A stretch of DNA of 64,000 nt from Babesia bovis T2Bo. Its lineage: Eukaryota; Apicomplexa; Aconoidasida; Piroplasmida; Babesiidae. The DNA lies in NCBI RefSeq assembly GCF_000165395.2, contig NC_067396.1, positions 1-64,000 on the forward strand, given 5' to 3'. Below are positions 19,776 through 30,947 of this stretch, piece after piece. The position numbers and the translations under genes are program-made. How positions within the stretch are numbered: position 1 is the first letter of the stretch; each line of letters opens with the position of its first letter. Below the pieces are notes generated by a model. It made no database searches and had not been told where the DNA came from. It saw only the letters and a list, made by a program, of their open reading frames with translations.

Positions 19776-22700
19776 TTACCATGGCTGGGAGAGTCCAGTC
19801 TTGAACCCCTCTATCAAATAGACCAACCATGACAGGTAGGTCCCAGCCATCAAGGGACTCAACTGGCCATACTGCTGGCCACTCAGGGGGGATAAGTATG
19901 GACAGCACTTGTCGGTGCCACCACTAGCACTACTACAACCACATAAGGTCTTTAGTGAGCCTTCCATAACGCCGCTGTGGTTGCCATTGCAATCTCCATC
20001 TTTGTTCCATCCCTTGAGCGCTCCAACCAGGGAATACATATAACTACTACTATTCATTCTTAACCTTACATCCTCTAATTCTAATTTCAACTTCTTCGTA
20101 ACTTCACCACTATTCTTTCCCCCAATATAGACTATATAGTAATAGAACCCAAAGAGGTCACCCAGAGTCCGTGGCACCGTGGGAGTGATACATGCCAGTA
20201 GTCTCAGTAGTACCACTAGGGTGCCATGGCACTTCTCTGGGTCACAGTAGTACTCCAGGAGTAGTGACAGTGTCCTGCCAGTGCAGTGTACAGGGTAAGT
20301 GCCAGGAGTGCCTGCTACAGGATGAGTCCATATATGACTAGGGTGGGACGTACCTTGTGCCGGTGGTGACAGATTCTCTGTCTTATGGGTACCCTGGGTT
20401 AAATCTGTATACACCATGAGTCACTGTTGGTCACTAGGGCTACTGTGGCGCCCAGGGGGCACGTAGTATGTATAGCACTGTTACGTACCTTTGAAGTGAT
20501 TTGCCTTTTCTTGGGCATTGCCAGTGCTATTCCTATGGATAGTACTCTCTGATTGCCAACCCATAGGTACAGGGCAGTGCATAGGAGGTTTGCCGAAGTG
20601 GCCTGGACGAATATCATCTTTGGCTTCCATATGATCTGTAATTTCTGGGTAGGGGTCGTTTGCTCTGTCAGGGGTCCTTCCATATGTGGTTGGACAGTGT
20701 AATCCAGTTACTGAATCACAAAGGAATGCCATAAGTGGCGAGCCAGAACTGCCATTCGTCTTGCACTTGCAATCCTTCCCAGCACCTACTACACCATTAC
20801 TACATATATATTCCACTCACCTGTACTGATCGCACTACACAGCCATGCTCCAGAACTCAACTTGACGTCCTTACCATACCTACAACTCTGCCAGCCCAGC
20901 ACTGTCTGCTCTACCACCCCCGTACTACACTGCTTCCTTAGGAAATAGAGCTGGTAGAAGCAGTGGTAGACATATACCCTAAGTTGGTCCAGGCACTGGG
21001 CGGGACTAATGTCCATCTGGAAGCCAAAGAGCCCATTGGCATACATCCCGTGGAGGGGGCCTACAGAGAGTGTTAGTCAGTGACTGACTGCTACTAGGGT
21101 ACTTACCAAACTTGGAGACTTCCAGGTGGTACCCTCTGTAGCAAACCTTTCCATCTTTGGTGAGTTTCTTATTTTCATCGCAATCCGTCTTTTCTTCTTT
21201 CTTTTTGCCATAATTGGAGCACTTGTTATCATCACCAGCAGCAACTCCACCCGGACCTACTACACCATAAGTCCACATGACTACCCCTAGGGCACTGTTG
21301 CGCCGAAGGCGCCCTTATATCACTGTCTATATCACTCACCTTGTGCTTGTGCCTCTGTCTTCACTTCCCTTTCTATGGTCCCCTGGATACCGATGAGTAC
21401 CAGTGGGCAGTAGCCACAGGCGGCCATTAGGTAGTGGGTAATCTTGTCCTTATGGAGCTCTGTTTTGTCATTTTTCTCATTATATAGTTCTATCTTATTC
21501 TTATCATCACTCCCATTGGTCACCTGATCCGTCTTTTCTTTCATCCTTGTTACCAATCCACAGTATCCCTGACTATAGGGCAATGCACTTAGCCAGTATA
21601 GGATTTCCCGGATTGTTCGGGGTTTCCTGGGTGTATCGTCTTTCTTGGGATCACTAGGGGCCGGCTTTGCCGGCGACGTGATTCCCTTAGCCCCGGCACT
21701 GCCTGCCCTGAAGTACCCACTGGCCAGGATGTGTAGTACCAATAAGGGATACTGTTCACATAATTTCTCAGTGGTACTGCTTTTGCCAGCACCCTGTGCT
21801 GCACCATAGATACTGCTATAGTAGTCAGCTACACTGTCTGGGTCACATTGGTACTACAGAGGAGGTGGTACTTACTCTGAGTGGGTCCATTTCTTAGCTC
21901 CTGAAAAGCTCCATCCTTCTCTTTTGTCAACAACCCGTGCACAAACTGCCCCGTCTTATCACCTACTCCACCATAAGTCCACATGACCACCCTAGGCAGT
22001 ACTCACCTGTACCACTCCCATTCAACCTCTCCAGGTCATAGCCCATGGCCGCCATGAATGAGCCGAGACCAGCCTTGTCACCAGACTCTATATCGTGCAG
22101 CTTACTATCCTCCCATCTCTTACTCCCACCACCCGTTAAGAACCCCAACTGACTGAGTCCACTCCAGATGAGACATACTGACCCTAGGAAAATACGGGCC
22201 AGGAGGTGGACCTTAGAGGGGTCACTGGATATGGTGGGCCAGTAGTATTCTTCTGTAGGGGGACTAGGGGAACCAGAGGCGGTACCATTCTTCTTGCAAT
22301 AGGCCGAGAGGTAGCATTTTGTGCCAGCACTACTGGTACCACACTTGCTACACTGATGACAAGTAGTACTACCACCACCACCGGTACCACAACAACCGGC
22401 ACCAACACCACCAGCCGCACATGTACATTTCCCTCCTATCCCATCAGTTCCCTTAAGACAACAAGTATCCCCTTCCTGCCACCCAACCCACTTCTGTAGT
22501 CCCAGTGCCAACTGGTCTATCAGTGCCTTTATGACCTCGGTGCCACCAGAGCAGGTATTCCTGGCAGCACTAGTGCTGCCACCACTTAGGAGTCCCAGGT
22601 CAGTGAGCACTGGGTGTACTATGTCACTTTCCTGCTCTAGGAGCAGTTCATTCCAGTACCTCTCAGAGGTGGGACCGGGGGACTCCGGTGACCTGGCGTC

Positions 22701-22898
22701 ATACAGGAGGTCCTTCACTGCCTTGGCCAAGAAACAGAGGCAGCTGAATTGGGGTGGTGTTGCCGGCTTCGCCGGGTCCTTGTTGCTCTTACCATCCTTA
22801 CCAGTTACCCTCAGGACCCAGTCAATAGCCTCCTTCAGGTTGGTGGGAGCCACTGTAAGGGAGGAGTGTGGCGTCCAGCCAGACGTTGCTGCTGCCAT
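19776..22898 (-). CDS. ves1beta: ves1beta variant antigen gene, multi-exon, apparent 3' truncation
   Basis: The gene starts at ATG 22,898 (MAAATSGWTPHSS), followed by TNLKEAIDWVLRVTG, FLAKAVKDLLYDAR, LTDLGLLSGGS, IDQLALGLQKWVGWQE, a Gly/Cys-rich stretch and SFMAAMGYDLERLN. Later exons, separated by short GT-AG introns near 22,000, 21,865, 21,315, 21,085, 20,825, 20,475 and 20,350, carry KPRTIREILYWLSALPYSQG, CGYCPLVLIGIQG, YHCFYQLYFLRKQC, TLGDLFGFYYYIVY and YLSPLSGQQYGQLSPLMAGT. The last frame ends LSQPW-stop with no transmembrane anchor, although VESA1b normally has one. In exon 1 the sequence is continuous through the point where the 4.0-5.0 kb copy has an intron. Several exon junctions are inferred, so the product may be incomplete. 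The upstream partner position holds no ves1alpha. Confidence 0.75.
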
Positions 22899-23667
22899 TA
22901 TGTTATCACCCCTTGTTGAGAGAGTGTCCAGTAGCACGAGTAGTCACAGTACTGTTGGGGTGGAATCCTAGTAGTAGTACTCACTAGGTCTCATAGTAGT
23001 GGCGATGTAGTACGGTCATGGAGGTAGGGTTGGTGACATAGGTAATGTGGAGTTAAAGGTGTTATATAGGATTAAATACATTTTTATATGGACTGGTGGG
23101 TGTTTTTATATGTAATCGGTAGGATAGTACACAATAGTACTGACAGTAATACCCATGGGTGTTACTATGTTTTGTTGTTGATTTTGGGCTCATATTGTTG
23201 AATTATTAGCGTAATGTAGCGTAAATATACATAAGGTTTATTGAGCCATTGAAGTTGTCATAGGGAAACATGGTAGTACCATAGTACTTCTCAACAGTAC
23301 TCACAGGGGAATGGTGATGATTTTTTATTGATTTAATTTTTAAATTATAGATGTTATCATATGTTCTAGTGGTTAGATTTATAAATTGCTACTAGTGTCA
23401 TCTTGTTTTCACAGTGGAATACTATGGTAGTATTAGGGTAGTACTGTAGTGGTAGTCACTAGTAGTGATGTTTTTATTGAACATAATGAATTCATAGTGA
23501 CCACATGAAGACCGCATTGTGATGTTTATAAAGCATATAGTGACTATATAGTGAATAGATATTGTCAATTTTCTGTGTCTTTCTGGTTGATAGTGAACGT
23601 GTTTCCCCCTACCTTAATGGGGTAAAAACATGGGGGTAGCGGATAGTGTTAAGACAGTGCTACAAGA

Positions 23668-23714
23668 GCGCGCCATATTGATGGTACCTGACAGTGTCCG
23701 TTACAGTGGCGCGC
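23668..23714. repeat. GCGCGCC-flanked 47-base inverted-end element
   Basis: Begins GCGCGCC and ends GGCGCGC, with GGTACCTGACAGTGTCCGTT inside. The copy at 5133-5179 has the same ends, the same length and the interior GGTACTTGACAGTAACCGTT. Related copies are at 5337-5366 (inverted) and 5640-5699 (longer, with an extra palindrome inside). Confidence 0.7.
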
Positions 23715-23754
23715 AACAGTTACATGAACTAATTATGTAGCAGCTTTTTAGTCT

Positions 23755-24110
23755 AAGTTATGTAGTAACTTTCATGAATGTTTATTGACAGTTTCGGTAA
23801 AAGTATCACAAAAGTTTGCTATCACTTTTGCTGAAGGTTTAGTATAAAAGTAATATGTATTCGGGGTGGTTATATGGATAAGAATACAGAGAGTTTTGGT
23901 GCACAGTTCGTAGAAGTTCACCAGTAATTTTAGCAAAGGTTAAATAGAATTGTATTAGCAATGCTAGGAAAATTTTCGTAGTGATTTTATTACAATTGTA
24001 GTAGCATTTTCAGTAAATGTTTGGTAGGACTTTCAGTTAAAGCTTAGTACTACTTTTGGTGAAACCCTAGCATTACTTTTCGTAACATTTTCATTAAAGA
24101 ATTATAGGTA
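23755..24110. repeat. Degenerate GGTAAAGGTTTAGTA repeat tract, copy 1
   Basis: Imperfect units of about 18-25 bases with the core TTTTGGTRAARGTTTAGTA recur here, with words such as TCACAAAAGTTTGCTATCAC and CTTAGTACTACTTTTGGTGA. The tract contains GGGGTGGTTATATGGATAAG, which has a counterpart in the second tract at 34.9-35.2 kb. Confidence 0.6.
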
Positions 24111-24791
24111 CTCGGGGTAGTGTATATAGAGTAGTTCTACGCTGGTACTAGGTTGGGTATTCCACACTATCAAGTGGTGGTATGTAGGCTGGGAACTCAT
24201 ATTATACAATGTCATGTTAAAGACATTCCAGGAGATTATGAATGGCCATGTAACTGCAGTGAACATGGGAACTCGACATTCATCATTGCCTAGAGAGTGG
24301 ACATATTTACCGCTTATTAATGAATGCAAACCACAGGGTGGTATTAAACAATAATGCTATGAGAGAGTACTTTACCGGAACCCACCTCTATACATACCTC
24401 ATATAGCACATGTGTATATACATTTGTCTAACTACAGTACACTGTAATAATCTCCCATTAGCAATGAATAATGAATGGTCCATACGCCCATCGGTACAAT
24501 AGAACAGCAAAATAATATTAGATGGAAACTGTCATAATGATATCGTCGTGTCTAGAGTATATTGCCACACTGCCTGTTGTATTATCTATATTTGAAATAC
24601 ATCAGCCTGTCTTATTCCACATCCGCAACACACCACCATACCTAAGGGAAATCAGGTAGCGAGAACTGCTGTACAAAGTATTATTACGGAATAACGCATG
24701 TACCTTGCATGGAAGTAGTACCATAACTGGGGCATGATAACAACTATGAGTCCAACAGTTAGGAATGCCACCATTTACTGTCTTTATGAAA

Positions 24792-25856
24792 ATGGTATCC
24801 TTTAACATGTTATGGAAGCTCTTTGTAGTTGTGGCCTTCGAGCTCTCTGCCACTGTCACCTCTACTGATATATCCCAGGAGCAATTCAAAGACCTAGTGG
24901 AGAGCAGATTCTCCGTCAAGGTAGCAGAACATGGCACGGAGTCTCAAAATGTACTAAAACCGAGGGAGACTGATACTGAGGGGGAAGAACCACCTATGTT
25001 TTCTGTGGAATGGTATCTGTTACCCAAGCCAGAAAACAGAGCATGTCTGCTTGAGAAATTGCCATTTGATATGGCCAAAGACGTTCCAGAAGACTGCGAT
25101 GAACCAATAGATGCCGCACTGGAAAAACGTATTAGGAAGTTTTTCTCGTTGAGAGGTTTGATATTCACAAGTATGAGCTCATATCCTGGACTTGAAACCA
25201 ATAACGTTGACCAGCCAAATAAGGCATCCTTCGTAAGCAGATTGTTCGGTAAGAAAGGGGAACATGACACCAAACCTCATGAGATACCCCAACCAATAAA
25301 TACTGAAACTGAAGAAAATACTGATCCAGAAGAGCCACCTAGGTACTCTGTTGAATGGCATTTATTACCAAAGCAGGAAAATAGAGATGCCCTACGTTAT
25401 TTCATGCCATGGTATATCTCAATTTCTGTGCCAAAAGATTGTAATGAACCAATAGGACCTTATTTAGAAAAACGTATTAGGAAGTACTTCTCATTGAATA
25501 TTGTGGACTGGTTTTTGTTACCCTTTCCAGAAAATAGAGCTGCCTTACGTAAAGCGTTACCAAGCGATATAGCAGAAGACGTTCCAGAGGACTGCAACAA
25601 GCGAATGTGGTGTGGACTAGAGGAATATATTCAGAAGTTTTTTGCGTTGTATGCCGCTACATGGTACATGCTACCAGAGCCGGAAAGTAGAAATGCCTTA
25701 CGTTATGTCTTGCCAAAGGATTTAGCTGACAAGGTACCGGAGGACTGTAATGAACCTATAGAGACCGAAGTGGAAAAACGTGTTAGGAAGTATATCTCAG
25801 AGGCTTTCCAACAGCAGAGATTACACTATTCATGGTCATATGCAGGCAGTTCGTAA
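24792..25856 (+). CDS. SmORF family protein, enlarged (four-module)
   Basis: A 354-residue protein from the Met of MVSFNMLWKLFVVVAFELSA, chosen because the two-module SmORF begins the same way; an upstream in-frame Met exists at 24,765. After the signal peptide and an acidic linker it carries four copies of the about 50-residue SmORF module (VEWYLLPKPENRACLLEKLP, VEWHLLPKQENRDALRYFMP, VDWFLLPFPENRAALRKALP, TWYMLPEPESRNALRYVLP). Each is followed by a DVPEDC/SVPKDC-type motif and a basic-aromatic helix (EKRIRKFF/YF). Between modules 1 and 2 the linker FVSRLFGKKGEHDTKP repeats, showing an internal duplication of linker plus module. The C-terminus LHYSWSYAGSS matches the other SmORF. Role unknown; secretion is implied by the leader. 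Confidence 0.85.
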   Translation: MVSFNMLWKLFVVVAFELSATVTSTDISQEQFKDLVESRFSVKVAEHGTESQNVLKPRETDTEGEEPPMFSVEWYLLPKPENRACLLEKLPFDMAKDVPEDCDEPIDAALEKRIRKFFSLRGLIFTSMSSYPGLETNNVDQPNKASFVSRLFGKKGEHDTKPHEIPQPINTETEENTDPEEPPRYSVEWHLLPKQENRDALRYFMPWYISISVPKDCNEPIGPYLEKRIRKYFSLNIVDWFLLPFPENRAALRKALPSDIAEDVPEDCNKRMWCGLEEYIQKFFALYAATWYMLPEPESRNALRYVLPKDLADKVPEDCNEPIETEVEKRVRKYISEAFQQQRLHYSWSYAGSS

Positions 25857-26609
25857 ATCACAAATGTTGGAACACCTTTGGTGAATAAGAAGTTATCATA
25901 ATGTCACAATACATGGACATGTTTACTACAATGCTATACTACATATCCTCTATTACTCTACAGTACCTATACATAGGATAACCTCACTAACACTATTAGC
26001 CACTACATCCATGGATTCCCTCTATAATGCTGCACTAATAACACTAGTCATCAGCACATATATACTACTCGGTTATTCCACCGTTATGACCCAGTATGTT
26101 ACAGCATACTAACCACGGTATCCATAGTGTCCCATGGAAGTGACTTTGTTATAGAGTACTGTGCAGCAGTTATATCCAGTGATAGTAGTACTACATTATG
26201 TATTCCTCTAGGCTACACTACCCTGTAAATCACCCTCTCCACTAGTACATATCACTACCTCTATCAGGATATCCACAGTGATCGCTACAAGAGTCCTGAA
26301 AGTGAATTGGCTAATGCTTGCTAATTGGACTATGCACTGTCATGGTCACAGATCAGTGCCTATAAAGTGCCAACACTACTGTTCAAGCCACTAACTAGTG
26401 CCCCATCATGAGGGTTGCCCTAGCATCCTAAAAACCCCACCGGGGTAACACCAACATAAATTATGGCCCCACTAAGCACTCCTTTGTGCGGGGAGGGAGG
26501 GACACAGAGAGTTAGCAGTTACTATGTAGTCGCCAAAAAGTACTACTACACATATTACTCTACCCAAAAATTCTGCCATATCTGTGCCAAACATTCACTA
26601 ACAACCCTA
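25857..26609. other. SmORF 3' flank and spacer
   Basis: The first about 55 bases are near-identical to those after the SmORF at 13,008. The rest of the 750-base stretch contains short CACTA/TACTA-rich words, a CCCCACCGGGG palindrome near 26,435-26,445 and a GGGGAGGGAGGGA purine run near 26,500. No gene is supported. Confidence 0.5.
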
Positions 26610-29600
26610 CTAAACCATCACTAAAATCACTAGTAAACGTTGACCAAAATACTCCACCAGTTCCATTCCTTTGCGTCCCGTCATTACCTTATACCACATA
26701 CATTGCCACTGGTGTTCTCCACCCCTTAACCAATGCGACCTCATATGTGCCCAGTCCAATGGCCATATGGCACCAAATGCAAGATAGAGTACCGCCACTA
26801 GCCAGGCTAACGTGAGGACAAAGATCCAGGGCAGCCGTATGTCGTATTGGAGTTGGCCTACCTGGGAGAGGAGATTCGTGAGTGGGTGTTTGTCCTGGTC
26901 CTTCTGTTCGGATTCCTTCTTCTTATTGATCACTGCACTAAGACTGTCCAAGAACTGATGACACAGCCTAGGGTCTTTCTTCTCTATACTATAGTCTCCA
27001 TTCTTTTCCCCCTCCTGCTGGTACCCCTCCAGGTTGAATGGGTTACCGTAACTGAAGCCATGTCTATAGAGTACCGGCAGGACTCCGGTACATGATACGA
27101 TTGATTGGCACTGGCATAGTCCAGAGACCTGTCCATCACTCTTCTGTCCGTGCTCACCCTTCTTACACTTATTGGGGTCACATTGTCCCTTACATCCCCG
27201 GCATTCAATTTGCAGGAATGCCTCAGACAGTGACTCTAGTCCTGAATGAAGGGCATCTGATAGATACAGTACCCATGAGAGGTATGTTCCACCGAACGTG
27301 GCACTCACTGCGGTATAGAGCTCACCGGTTAGGGGGGAGAGGTACTGGCAGTTCTCAGTGAGTCGTGAGAGGGATGTATTAGTGGTAGTAGTTGTAGTAG
27401 CAGTGGATTTTAGGGGAGTCACACTATCTTTGCCTCCCTTAATATCTCTTAGTGCTTTTCCTACAGTGCTCATGTAGTGCCCTCCTGGATTACTGTCAGA
27501 TGGTACCCACTCAATGTCATTCACTACATCCCTTAACCCAGAGGCACACCAGCCGCAAAAGTAGTCATTCGGCTTCGTCGATGGATTTCCATCGTGCTTA
27601 CACGGCTGATCACTTCCATTCTTAGTCTTTCCACTCTCCTTATTTCCTACTCCACCCCTAAAGAACCCAAAGACATCACCCAGTACCTGTGGAGTGGTAG
27701 CACTGAGTGCAGAAGTCACCCTCACTAGTGTATAGACACACGACTGCATCATGTTCTCGTTACTGAAGAAGTACAGTATGCCGTAAAGGCGTTGGCCAGT
27801 ATTGGTGACACCTTTTTGGAATTGCCCTCTAAAACCCATTGGCAGTGGGCAGCATTGGCCGGAACCATTACAGTGTCCCAAGTGGGATGAGGCCAGTGGG
27901 TAGTTTGGAGTGTCATTGTCATCGCTTCGTACTACGTCACAACTAAAACCTGGCAGCCGATCCTCGAGGAATGCCTGGAGGGGGGAGGGGACTCCAGTGG
28001 TAGTGGGTTGGAGGCACTTCTCACAGATGCCTGGTTGAGATGGTTTGCCACACTTGTTGGAGTGTTGGTCACATGCACTGCACTTTGCGGTGTTGCATAT
28101 GTCTTTGAGCTTGTTGATGGCCTGCAGGAGTGCGGTGTACTCGTGGGATACTTCTTGTTGTAGCGCCTTTTCTAATTCGTTATCTTCTACAGGAACACCA
28201 AATACTTCACTTAGTCCACACATGATTTCGTTTTCCTTCTCCTGTTTCAGCCCCTCGACTCCCTTTCGTAATTCATCCAATACATTGCGCACTCCCTTGA
28301 TAGCAGCACTTATCTTGTTCTTACCGGGATCAACATTTGTCACATCATTCTGAGCCGTCCCTAGTGCATCCTCCACATCCTTTAGTATTCCACTACCACC
28401 ATTCGTCAGCTCCCCTAGTTTATTCTTGGCCTCCCCTAGTTTCCCATCCATCCCACCATTCCCATTCACCGCCGTTTCTAGTCCCTCCCTAGCCTCCGTT
28501 AGTTTCCCCTTCACCCCCTCTATAGCCTCCTTCTTCTTCCCTTCCAATGCCTCCTGGGCATTACCCAATTGTACCACTACCTGACCAATAGCTTCTAGCA
28601 ATGCCTTTACCTTTACTGCAACAGTATCTTTCCCCTTAGACACTACTTTTCCCAACTCCTCCTTTACTTTATCCACCCTACATTTCCTATCATGTTCCAT
28701 GGGGTCACACCCCAGGCACATCCAGCTGATTACCCCCTTAGACACCACATCCTTACCATACCTACACTCTCTCCACTTCCCTCCCATAGCAACTTTCACT
28801 GCACACTGCTTCCTAAGGAAGTACAACTGGTAGAATAGAGCCCTAATGTAGTGCACCACCTGGTTGTATGCTTGGATGGACACAGTGGGATATGTGAAGG
28901 AACACTCTGTGTTAGCATATAAGGAGTGTATAGGAGGTTCTTTAGTGGTGTCACTACCTTTGAGTCCACCCTGGATACCTATGAGGAGCAGTGGGCAATA
29001 CTGGGTCACTGCCTGGAAGTGGGCAAACAGGTTGAATTCATGAACGGTAATGGGTGCTGTGCGGCCTGTTTGAAGGAATGAGAGCGTTTTAGTACCATCC
29101 TTTTCTGGTGCTACCTTCTTCAATACTTCCTTGGAATGCTCCAGTATCTCTGGGTATGCCTGACTATAGGGTAATGCACTGAGCCAGTATAGGATCTCCC
29201 GGATTGTCTTAGGGGTTCTATTTTCCGCCTTCGGCGGAGCCTTCTGCTGAAGCCCAGTAAAATAGGCACATGAGAGAATGTAGAGCTTGAAAATGGCACC
29301 GTTTTTATGCTGGTTACTTTCACTGATTTGGACAGCGCTACTAGAACTTGTGCCATTAGGGAAGACAGTAGCTTGATCAGTGTTGAATGAATCCCTATGT
29401 GCAGTATGCACAAAACCGGCATAATTCATACCGAAAGGAGCTCTGGCTGTATTACCATTGGTGTCACTGACATCATGACCAAGGCCACTAGGCTCCAGGA
29501 ATCCCAAGAAAAGCATATCCCTAAACCCATCCCATATAACCTGATCTAATCTATTTTTCGGCCCTTTGTCATTCAACATATCCCTAGGAAACCCTAGGGC

Positions 29601-30625
29601 CTGTAACCATTGGGATAGTGTTCCATCGTCAAGACCGGAACCATCTAGGATGTGATTGTTCCAGTAAGGACTCCCCTTGGCCCACTTGCCCGTCCAATGC
29701 ATATAGGTAATGCCACTCCAGATGAGACATACTGAGCCTAGGAGGATACGGGCACATCGGTGGCGACGTTGGGAGGTAGTATCAGAATCTGGCAAGTAAA
29801 TGAGATCGTTCCACTTGGGTTGTCGGATTACCGTGTGTGATTCTCCTGTGAATGATTTCAAAACTGTTTCAGAGTACGCTGACTGATACGAGTCATTGTA
29901 TATACGATGGCCACGGTTATACGCGTCGTTGACCTTGTCTTTGTCTTCTTCGATACAACTACACTCCTTCTTACACCCACTACAACCCGTACAACAACAC
30001 TTGCAGCATCTGCCTTCTTTGGCGCATTTGCATGTGGCAGCAGTACAGGAGTCACCACACTTACACTCCTGCTGCTTCTTCTCTTCTTCAGTGCCACTAT
30101 CCTTACACCTCTGACACCCCCTGCCCAGTTGCACCCAATCGACTCTCGGGATCACTACATATTTCATACACCCACAATCACCACACTTGTTCTTCGCCTC
30201 CATATCCTTTAAATACTCGCAGCCATCTCTTGTGCCATGATGTACCTTATCACCCTTCTTGCACTTGTCATTGTCCCAACACTTTTCTATCTCACTCCAC
30301 CCAACGAGTGCACTGAGTACCTGTGCCAACTGGTCTATGTAGGTCCGTACCACTGCGGTACCACCTAGTCCTTGGACCAGAGAGAATAGTCCATTGAGGT
30401 GTTCCTTGACTTGCTTATCAGTGGCACCTTTGTTGTTGCTTATAGCATTGTCAGTGCCGTCAGCTCCCTTGGTATCACCTTGATAGCCTATTGGGCACCA
30501 TGAGGTACTGTATACCAGTAGTGGTACTAGATAGTACTACTACACTACTGTCTACTTACCATTATACTCCAGTTCTACTGACTGCAGTAGGTCAGTCACT
30601 GCCGCCGCCAGGCCACATATACATT
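26610..30625 (-). CDS. ves1alpha: ves1alpha, long copy lacking exon 1
   Basis: Exon 2 (30,625-30,560) encodes ECICGLAAAVTDLLQSVE; exon 3 (30,487-26,610) is open for about 1,290 codons. In order exon 3 holds HLNGLFSLVQGLGG, VRTYIDQLAQVLSALVGW, a Cys/Lys-rich domain (residues about 60-160 of the frame), CARILLGSVCLIWSG, KTIREILYWLSALPYSQ, AHFQAVTQYCPLLLIGIQGG, VHYIRALFYQLYFLRKQC, a coiled-coil-like Lys/Glu/Gly stretch, a second Cys-rich patch, and LTGELYTAVSATFGGTYLSW. It ends in a C-terminal TM segment (WIFVLTLAWLVAVLYLAFGA) with a short basic tail. This is full length for a VESA1a subunit except that no exon 1 (start codon plus TNLKEAIDWVLRVTG) is found upstream; sequence is lost inside intron 1. 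It is probably silent unless used as a conversion donor. Confidence 0.88.
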
Positions 30626-30947
30626 CTGTACAGGGGTGAGTCTATATACAGTGTGGCGCCGAAGGCGCCCTCTATTATATACGGCGCGTATAGTATATGT
30701 AGTACATAGGAAACCATTATTTCCATTACTCAACAGTACTCCATAGTATGATCATGTTGTTATATAGAATACTAGTAGTAATATTGCTTTTATTATTGAG
30801 CCATTGATGTGGTAATGTGTTATCCCGGTGGTAGCGGTGATCTCGTTATTGTTTTTAACTCTATTATTATCGGGATAGTATTCACAGTAGTGTAGTAGTA
30901 CTATCTAGTACCACTACTGGTATACAGTACCTCATGGTGCCCAATAG
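30626..30947. other. Centre of head-to-head ves1alpha inverted repeat, no promoter pair
   Basis: This spacer joins two ves1alpha genes facing away from each other. It keeps the 3' part of intron 1 of the minus gene (with the palindrome GGCGCC-GAA-GGCGCC at 30,655-30,669) and the intron 2 of the plus gene. Between about 30,700 and 30,890 it is A+T-rich and unlike the divergent promoter at 5047-5480. No exon 1 is present for either gene. Confidence 0.65.

Larger units (their letters stand above)
22899..24791. other. ves1beta upstream flank and repeat-rich spacer
   Basis: About 1.9 kb without a supported gene. The first 80 bases match the ves1beta side of the divergent promoter at 5047-5120 (GTCCAGTAGCACGAGTAGTC and GGTGGAATCC at 22,959-22,968). 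A GCGCGCC-flanked 47-base element lies at 23,668-23,714, a degenerate GGTAAAGGTTTAGTA-type repeat tract at about 23,755-24,110, and SmORF-flank duplication at 24,370-24,791. There is no divergent ves1alpha, so this looks like a half expression site. Confidence 0.55.
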
